Shown: piece by piece, positions 58,730 to 64,000 of the stretch
Layout of the letters: each line of letters starts with the position of its first letter
Numbering within the stretch: position 1 is the stretch's first letter
From: an uncultured Acidobacteriaceae bacterium
GTDB lineage: Bacteria; Acidobacteriota; Terriglobia; Terriglobales; Acidobacteriaceae
Length of the DNA: 64,000 nucleotides
Reading direction: 5' to 3'
Assembly (NCBI GenBank): GCA_937879855.1
Contig: CALFMO010000028.1
Coordinates: 1-64,000 of the forward strand
The notes under the pieces: generated by a model
Told to the model about the DNA's origin: nothing
What the model saw: only the letters and a program-made list of their open reading frames with translations
The model's database searches: none
Position numbers and translations under genes: made by a program

Positions 58730-60058
58730 TCACTTCTGCGAACCGGCATGTTTCGCGGCGTGGCCTTCTGTTCCCAATAGGTATGGCAGGCCCCTCGCCA
58801 TCCCCTCGCTCCAGTTCAGAAACGAATGTCCGCCATCGTATTCTAAGTAGCGAAATGCATATCCCCGCGAGGTTAATGTCTCTTTCATGTCGCGGTTGGC
58901 CTCGATCTGCCTCGGATAATCCTCCATCAGGCCCACTTCCAAATAGAAACGGACCGGAACCTTAGGCGAATTATTCACCTGCCGCTTGAGCCATTCTGGT
59001 TGTGCGTCTCCATCTGGCTTCCACCAGAATGACCCCGAGAGCGCAATGACATTGCCGAAGACCTCAGAGTGCGTTAAGCCAGCGAAGACGGAGGCCAGAC
59101 CTCCATAACTGGAACCTGCAACAATCGTCCGCTGGGGCTGCATCGTAGTGTGATAGTTGCTGCGACTCCAGGGTACAAGCTCTTTCGCTAAAAAGTCTGC
59201 AAACTGCGGATTACATGGAAGCTCGTTTCGGCGCGCGCTTGGCACAGACTGATCGGTCATGACCGCGACCAGGGGAGGAATCTTTTCTTGTCCGATCAAG
59301 ACGTCAAGGATTTTTGGAATCCACATGACATTGCGATCGCCATCGAAAAGAACGAGCAGTGGATAGCGCTGCCCCGTTTTTTCAAAACCTGCCGGAGCGT
59401 AGACCCATAATCGTTTGTCACTCTTCAGAAATTCGCTGTGGATCGAGGTGATTTCAATCTTGCCTCTACGGATTTCTTTTACCGGAGATTCCCAAATGAG
59501 AGGGGGAGCATCCGGCAATTCGGCATAGGAGGATTCCGCCCCATGCGCGCCAAATGTTGTAGGACAGCGACGAGGGTTTAGTGGATCGACTTGTAGCATG
59601 GCGAGTCGCTTTCGCATTTGCTCGTCGCCTTTCACGTCATCGAATGACTGCAATGGATCGTTTGGTGAAAGGTTGTAGGTAAAGCGTGCGTCGTTACGAA
59701 CGCGATACGTCTTGTACCAGACGTTTGTACCTGCAAGATGGAGCATTTGATCCTTTGCGTCGAATCCGCCGACCCCGTCGAAGATCACCACGTTCTGCGT
59801 GTGGTCATTTTCCCGACAAAGGAAGGTCACCAGAGAGAAGTCCGTTTGACCAGAAACCGGTTCAATCAGAGGCGTACCGGTCTCGGACACCGAAGCCCAG
59901 AAGTTTTGAATAGCAGCAAGGTTTCCAGACTCAACTTGCTTGCGGAGAACGTTCATTGTAGGGCTGCTGTTCGGATCAGCGACAAAGTGGGTAGGCGTTT
60001 GACCAAGGAGTTGGCCGAGTGCGATAACCAGCAATATAAAGAACCGGTCAGCAGTCAT
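58730..60058 (-). CDS. Secreted Fes-like (enterochelin esterase type) hydrolase
   Basis: The start is taken at the ATG at 60058 (MTADRFFILLVIALGQLLG), which gives a signal peptide; upstream residues are polar. The 442-residue product has an N-terminal beta-sandwich (about 40-170) resembling the Fes N-terminal domain. An alpha/beta-hydrolase esterase-D type domain follows, with nucleophile motif GSSYGGLAS, an upstream LLVLFDGDRN and a late YDGGHSF carrying the catalytic His. It probably cleaves siderophore esters or other small esters outside the cytoplasm. No siderophore genes lie near. It converges on the phosphatase gene. Confidence 0.85.
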   Translation of the reverse strand: MTADRFFILLVIALGQLLGQTPTHFVADPNSSPTMNVLRKQVESGNLAAIQNFWASVSETGTPLIEPVSGQTDFSLVTFLCRENDHTQNVVIFDGVGGFDAKDQMLHLAGTNVWYKTYRVRNDARFTYNLSPNDPLQSFDDVKGDEQMRKRLAMLQVDPLNPRRCPTTFGAHGAESSYAELPDAPPLIWESPVKEIRRGKIEITSIHSEFLKSDKRLWVYAPAGFEKTGQRYPLLVLFDGDRNVMWIPKILDVLIGQEKIPPLVAVMTDQSVPSARRNELPCNPQFADFLAKELVPWSRSNYHTTMQPQRTIVAGSSYGGLASVFAGLTHSEVFGNVIALSGSFWWKPDGDAQPEWLKRQVNNSPKVPVRFYLEVGLMEDYPRQIEANRDMKETLTSRGYAFRYLEYDGGHSFLNWSEGMARGLPYLLGTEGHAAKHAGSQK

Positions 60059-60179
60059 TGAGGGATTATCGCGCGACTTCCCACCGTCGCGCACACGGCC
60101 CGACAGACGCCGGCCGTGGTTTGACCCTCCTCAACCGCTCCAATAGACTGAAACATTCAGGACATCTGCAGGTTCCATT

Positions 60180-62126
60180 ATGGCTGACAGTATTCATATA
60201 AAGCTCCCGGACGGGAGCGTGAAGGAAGTTCCCAAGGGTACGACTGCGCTCGATATTGCGAAGTCGATCAGCCCGCGGTTGGCGGACGCGGCGCTGGCGG
60301 CGAAAACCAACGGCGACCTCGTCGACCTGACTCGTCCGCTGGAAAAAGACACCGATCTGCGGCTGCTCAAAGAGGGAGATCCTGAGGCGCTTGAGGTGTA
60401 CCGGCATTCGTCCGCGCATTTGCTGGCGGCGGCGGTGCTGGAGCTTTTCCCTGAGACTAAGCTCGGACACGGTCCCGCCACCGAGACCGGATTTTTCTAC
60501 GATTTCTATCGTCCTACTCCGTTTACGCCCGAGGATCTGGAGAAGATCGAAAAGAAGATGCAGGAACTGGTGCAACAGAACATTCCCTATGCGCGCGAGT
60601 TTCTGCCTCGCGACCAGGGCCTGGCGGAGTTCAAAAAAGAAGGCGATTTCATGAAGTGCCACTTCATCGAGCAATTCACCAAGCCCGATGAAAAGATTTC
60701 CATTTATCGCACCGGAAAGTTCACCGACTTCTGCCGCGGACCGCACATTCCGTCGACTGGGAAGATCAAGGCTTTCAAGCTGTTCAACATCGCCGGCGCC
60801 TACTGGCTGGGCGATGAGAAGAATCCGCAACTGCAGCGCATTTACGGAACTTCTTTTTTCTCGAAGAAAGACCTCGACGATTATTTGAAGCATCTCGAGG
60901 AGACCAAGAAACGCGACCACCGCGTGCTGGGCAAGCAGCTGGATTTGTTTTCGATCCAGGAGTTGGCTGGGCCGGGGCTGATTTTCTGGCACCCCAAGGG
61001 CGGCATCATCCGCAAAGAGATGGAAGACTGGATGCGGGACCAGTATCTGAAGCGCGGCTACTCGCTGGTGTACACCCCGCATGTGGCGCGGCGCCAGTTG
61101 TTCTACACCTCGGGGCACGAAGGCTATTACTCGCAGAACATGTTCGACGCGATGGAACTCGAAGACGCCGAATATCGTTTGAAGCCGATGAATTGTCCCG
61201 GCCACATCCTGATTTACAAAGATTCACTGAAGTCCTATCGCGACCTGCCGGTGCGTCTGGGCGAACTGGGGACGGTGTATCGCTACGAGCGTTCGGGCGT
61301 AATGCACGGCCTGCTGCGGGTGCGCGGGTTTACGCAGGACGACGCGCATATTTTCTGCATGCCGGAACAGATCGAGGAAGAGATTGCCAGCTGCCTGGAA
61401 TTCGCGCTGGACGTGCTGAAGGATTTCGGGTTCGACAAATTCCAGACTGAGCTTTCAACCTGGAATCCCGACGACCGCAAGAACTTCGTGGGCAGTGAAG
61501 AACAATGGATCCACGCGACCGAGTCGCTGGAAAAAGTGCTGAAGGAGCGAAAAATCGAGTACAAGACGATCCCCGGCGAGGCCGCGTTTTACGGGCCGAA
61601 GATCGATATCAAGCTGGTGGACGCGATCGGGAGGCTATGGCAGCTCTCAACCGTGCAGTTCGACTTCAACCTTCCGCAGCGGTTTGGCCTCGAGTATGTT
61701 GCCGAAGACGGCTCGCGCAAGCAGCCGGTCATGGTGCATCGCGCGCTGTACGGATCGGTGGAGCGCTTTTTCGGCGTGCTGATTGAGCACTACGCGGGAG
61801 CGTTCCCGGTATGGCTGTCGCCGGTGCAGGCCGTGATGATTCCCATCAGCGAGCGTCACGCGGAATATGCGAATAGAGTGGCTTCACAACTCAAGGAGAT
61901 TGGCGTGCGCGTCGAAGTGGACGCGCGCAACGAGAAGATGAACGCCAAGATCCGCGAGCACGCCATGCAGAAGGTGCCATTCCTGCTGGTGGTCGGAGAT
62001 AAAGAGGCCGAAGCGGGCAAGGTGAACGTTCGCACGCGCGGGAAAGAAAAGACGGAAGACATGCCGGCGGCGGAGTTCGTGGAGAAGATCGGGAAGCTGA
62101 TCGAGGAGAAAAGGCCGGGAGTGTAG
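60180..62126 (+). CDS. thrS: Threonyl-tRNA synthetase
   Basis: ThrRS charges tRNA-Thr and edits mischarged Ser-tRNA-Thr. The 648-residue product follows the family order: TGS domain (1-62, SIHIKLPDGSVKEVP), the editing SAD domain with HSSAHLLAAAV and HFIEQFT, the class II catalytic core (MNCPGHILIYK, RVRGFTQDDAHIF, and WLSPVQAVMIPI near the boundary). The anticodon-binding domain ends RKGKTEDMPAAEF-like. Zinc ligands in the core seem intact. A REP-like pair and tilS follow. Confidence 0.97.
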   Translation: MADSIHIKLPDGSVKEVPKGTTALDIAKSISPRLADAALAAKTNGDLVDLTRPLEKDTDLRLLKEGDPEALEVYRHSSAHLLAAAVLELFPETKLGHGPATETGFFYDFYRPTPFTPEDLEKIEKKMQELVQQNIPYAREFLPRDQGLAEFKKEGDFMKCHFIEQFTKPDEKISIYRTGKFTDFCRGPHIPSTGKIKAFKLFNIAGAYWLGDEKNPQLQRIYGTSFFSKKDLDDYLKHLEETKKRDHRVLGKQLDLFSIQELAGPGLIFWHPKGGIIRKEMEDWMRDQYLKRGYSLVYTPHVARRQLFYTSGHEGYYSQNMFDAMELEDAEYRLKPMNCPGHILIYKDSLKSYRDLPVRLGELGTVYRYERSGVMHGLLRVRGFTQDDAHIFCMPEQIEEEIASCLEFALDVLKDFGFDKFQTELSTWNPDDRKNFVGSEEQWIHATESLEKVLKERKIEYKTIPGEAAFYGPKIDIKLVDAIGRLWQLSTVQFDFNLPQRFGLEYVAEDGSRKQPVMVHRALYGSVERFFGVLIEHYAGAFPVWLSPVQAVMIPISERHAEYANRVASQLKEIGVRVEVDARNEKMNAKIREHAMQKVPFLLVVGDKEAEAGKVNVRTRGKEKTEDMPAAEFVEKIGKLIEEKRPGV

Positions 62127-62138
62127 ATGCACATGTAG

Positions 62139-62160
62139 GGACGGCCGCCTCGGCTGTCCG
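62139..62160. repeat. REP-like element, copy 3a (inverted)
   Basis: GACGGCCGCCTCGGCTGTCC is the reverse complement of the element copied at 8394, 26123 and 62203. It starts 12 bases past the thrS stop. Confidence 0.75.
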
Positions 62161-62202
62161 GCGAGCGCCAGTTCGCCTCTTTTCTCCTATCCCACCGAAA
62201 AC

Positions 62203-62232
62203 CTGACAGCCGAGGCGGCTGTCGCTACGTGA
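62203..62232. repeat. REP-like element, copy 3b
   Basis: This is the ACAGCCGAGGCGGCTGT palindrome with trailing CGCTACGTGAG. It forms an inverted pair with 62139-62160 across about 42 bases, like a bacterial interspersed mosaic element, and ends 14 bases before the tilS start. Confidence 0.8.
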
Positions 62233-62246
62233 GTTACCATGTTGCC

Positions 62247-64000
62247 GTGCAATCGCTGGCGGAGCGCGTGCTTTCGCACATTCGGCGGCAGGAACTGCTG
62301 CGGCCCGGAGACCGCGTGGGTGTGGCCGTTTCTGGGGGGATCGATTCCGTCGCTCTCTTGCGGCTGTTGCTCGAGTTGCGTCACGAGTTGGGCGTTGTCC
62401 TGTCGGTCGTGCATTTCAACCACAGGTTGCGCGGGGCGGAATCGGAAGCGGATCAGGAATTTGTGGCGAAGCTGGCTCGCGCGCACGATCTAGAATTTTA
62501 TGTCGATGGTGACGATGTGGCGGAGCATGCTCGCGAGGAACGCGTCAGCGTGGAAACAGCAGCGCGCGAGTTGCGGTATGGATTCTTCCGGCATTTGCTC
62601 GGTGAAGGTCGAACGGCTGACCCTCAGGGGCTAAAGCCCGCTCCCGAGGAGTTGCCTAACGGCGCGGCTGAAAGCCGCGCCCCTTCAAAGCTAGATTCCG
62701 GATCAAAGAAGGATTCAGGATCAACCCCAGATTCAGCATCGAAGCCAGGTTCGGGATCAAAGCAAGGTTCAGGATCAACGCCAGACTCAGGATCGAACCC
62801 AGATTCAGGATCGAACCCAGATATGGCCTCAAATGTGCATCCGCTCTCAAATTCGTCCCTAGCTTGTCTGGACAAGGTTGTTACCGGGCACACGCTCGAC
62901 GATCAGGCGGAGACGGTGCTTATGCGCATTATTCGCGGCGCGGGGTTGCGGGGGCTGGGCGGCATTCATCCACGAATTGTGGTGGAAGACGATGACGGAG
63001 AAATCTCCGGAGAAATTGTGCGGCCACTGCTCACGACTCGCCGTCGCGAACTGGAGCAGTATCTCCAGCATGTCCGGCAACCCTGGCGCGAAGATTCGAC
63101 CAACATCGATGCACGGTTCACGCGCAACCGTGTTCGCAAGCTGGTTGTCCCGCTGCTGGAACAGGAATTTAATCCCGGCGTGGCGGAGAATCTTGCCGAA
63201 CTGGCGGAGATTGCGCGCGGCGAGGAAGATTACTGGGAGAACGAAATCTCGGGATGGCTGGGAACAACCGTCCATTGGTCGCAGCCGGACTGGGCCCGTG
63301 CCGCGTCGCAACAGCCCACTCTGGTTCAGATCGTGTCGCTGGGTAACCCGCCGGCGCAGGATTCTGATCTTCGTTCTGATCTCCGTTCAAACATCGACAA
63401 TGCACCCTGGCTCGTAATGAACGCGTCCGTGAGCCGGATGTGGTTTCTGGCCGAGCCGATCGCGGTGCAGCGCAGGCTGGTGAAGGCGATTGGCGAAAAC
63501 GCCCGGATCCCGTTGGAGTTTAAACACGTGGAAGAAATCCTGCGCATGGCAGCGGAGGACGATGCCTCTCGCAAGGAACTGGCGCTGCCGCTGGGCTGGA
63601 AGCTTTTACGGGAACCTGAGGAGTTGGTATTCGTAACTCCCGATTTGCGCGAGCCAGCGCCGCACGACTACGAGTACGAACTTCCCGTCCCAGGGCAGGT
63701 CACTGTTTACGAAGCAGGCTCGGCCATCGAGGCGAGGCATGTTCCAGCGGACGCGCAGCGGGGATATAATCCTGACCACCTCCTGGATGCGGAATCCCTG
63801 CCTGGACCGTTAAAGGTGAGGAACTGGCGTCCGGGAGACCGATTTTGGCCGGCCCATACGAAGTCCCCCAAGAAGATCAAAGAACTACTACAGGAACATC
63901 ATATTGCCCAGCCGGCGCGCAGGTTGTGGCCGGTAGTCGTCAGCGGAGATGTGATCGTGTGGATGCGCGGGTTTAACGCTCCTGCTAAACTTCGGGCAAA
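62247..64000 (+). CDS. tilS: tRNA(Ile)-lysidine synthetase, interrupted N-terminal domain (partial)
   Basis: TilS makes lysidine at C34 of tRNA-Ile(CAU), essential for AUA decoding. The GTG at 62247 is the likely start; the frame runs unbroken for 584 codons to the window edge. The PP-loop SGGIDS is at 29-34, VHFNHRLRGAESEAD follows, and GHTLDDQAETVLMRIIRGAG is at 214-233. RPGDRF and KIKELLQEHHI mark the C-terminal domain. Between the helix ending GFFRHLL (about 118) and DKVVTGH (209) there are about 85 unusual residues. They comprise a stretch encoded by palindromic repeat DNA (about 121-149) and seven hexapeptides of the DSGSxP type (150-191). No frameshift or stop was found in the part seen. 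Confidence 0.93.
   Translation, partial: MQSLAERVLSHIRRQELLRPGDRVGVAVSGGIDSVALLRLLLELRHELGVVLSVVHFNHRLRGAESEADQEFVAKLARAHDLEFYVDGDDVAEHAREERVSVETAARELRYGFFRHLLGEGRTADPQGLKPAPEELPNGAAESRAPSKLDSGSKKDSGSTPDSASKPGSGSKQGSGSTPDSGSNPDSGSNPDMASNVHPLSNSSLACLDKVVTGHTLDDQAETVLMRIIRGAGLRGLGGIHPRIVVEDDDGEISGEIVRPLLTTRRRELEQYLQHVRQPWREDSTNIDARFTRNRVRKLVVPLLEQEFNPGVAENLAELAEIARGEEDYWENEISGWLGTTVHWSQPDWARAASQQPTLVQIVSLGNPPAQDSDLRSDLRSNIDNAPWLVMNASVSRMWFLAEPIAVQRRLVKAIGENARIPLEFKHVEEILRMAAEDDASRKELALPLGWKLLREPEELVFVTPDLREPAPHDYEYELPVPGQVTVYEAGSAIEARHVPADAQRGYNPDHLLDAESLPGPLKVRNWRPGDRFWPAHTKSPKKIKELLQEHHIAQPARRLWPVVVSGDVIVWMRGFNAPAKLRA
62627..62681. repeat. Paired palindromes inside tilS
   Basis: GGGGCT-AA-AGCCC (62627-62639) and GGCGCGGCT-GAA-AGCCGCGCC (62661-62681, perfect 9-bp stem) lie in the tilS reading frame. 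They resemble the GC-rich hairpins found between genes here. Confidence 0.78.
62694..62819. repeat. 7 x 18-bp minisatellite inside tilS
   Basis: Seven imperfect tandem units of 18 bp, typified by GATTCAGGATCGAACCCA, encode hexapeptides DSGSKK, DSGSTP, DSASKP, GSGSKQ, GSGSTP, DSGSNP and DSGSNP. The unit length is a multiple of three, so copy-number change keeps the frame. Confidence 0.93.

Noticed and set aside
60066..61205. Long minus-strand frame of 379 residues opposite thrS
   Set aside because: It is antisense to the thrS catalytic region and has no recognisable domain; shadow of codon bias.
62239..62493. Plus-strand 84-residue frame starting at ATG 62239
   Set aside because: It is out of frame with the conserved TilS sequence (SGGIDS, VHFNHR), which starts at GTG 62247.
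62624..62893. Minus-strand 89-residue frame with repeated DPESG-type peptides
   Set aside because: It is the antisense reading of the tilS minisatellite. No start context or family support, and the plus strand clearly encodes TilS.
1..64000. tRNA, rRNA, CRISPR array, prophage or insertion sequence
   Set aside because: I looked for T-loop consensus, regularly spaced direct repeats, integrase and transposase motifs by eye and found none; a tRNAscan or ISfinder search would be decisive.

Overview
The window is GC-rich bacterial chromosome, densely coded on both strands, with no rRNA, tRNA, prophage, insertion sequence or CRISPR array that I could recognise. Gene content points to a Gram-negative soil bacterium of the Acidobacteriota (Terriglobia / Koribacter-like). 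The hints are many secreted beta-propeller and PQQ-type proteins, a TonB-like protein with a receiver domain, MoeB-rhodanese, a PASTA-less Ser/Thr kinase, and many intergenic hairpins built from short repeated words. This placement is inference, since no marker could be searched.

Layout. 1-2.8 kb: small secreted or membrane proteins of unknown role and a membrane-anchored PQQ-like propeller. 2.9-7.5 kb: dtd, then acpP-fabF (fatty-acid synthesis), a PilZ protein and a DUF374 acyltransferase. 7.6-12.6 kb: thiL, a LytM (M23) peptidase behind a probable c-di-AMP (ydaO-type) riboswitch, and a membrane Ser/Thr kinase. 13-17.2 kb: a PQQ dehydrogenase with an inserted cytochrome c, ogt, and a VapBC toxin-antitoxin pair with a clear palindromic operator. 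17.3-25.4 kb: an envelope block with a receiver-TonB fusion, an apparently catalytically dead S41 protease, a membrane-embedded spermidine-synthase-like protein and a class A penicillin-binding protein. 25.5-29.5 kb: RNase HI, a phosphoesterase, an orphan OppD-type ATPase and a prohibitin-like protein. 29.7-31.3 kb: a ubiquitin-like sulfur carrier with its MoeB-rhodanese activator.

31.4-37.6 kb: secreted proteins (PEGA, M1 aminopeptidase, a Met/His-rich protein) and a TauE/SafE transporter. 37.9-40 kb: rplU-rpmA-obgE. 40-45 kb: a surface propeller lipoprotein flanked by ~200-bp direct repeats, and a hybrid histidine kinase with a PilZ domain. 45.1-47.8 kb: nadD-rsfS-methyltransferase-rlmH. 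48-57.3 kb: a phosphatase lipoprotein, cobO, accD, folC, plsC, a stress protein, and an ECF sigma factor overlapping a three-domain VOC gene. 57.5-64 kb: a receiver-PP2C phosphatase, a Fes-like esterase, thrS and the 5' part of tilS, which runs off the window.

The most unusual theme is repeat DNA. Palindromic and word-repeat elements sit between genes, abut the start codons of obgE, rsfS, accD and folC where no Shine-Dalgarno is visible, and have apparently entered coding sequence in frame. tilS carries a hairpin element plus a 7 x 18-bp minisatellite inside its N-terminal ATPase domain. rnhA carries a copy of a palindromic element also seen between genes. Other points worth checking are the c-di-AMP riboswitch, the S41 pseudoprotease, the receiver-TonB fusion and the sulfur carrier whose Gly-Gly is masked by two extra residues.
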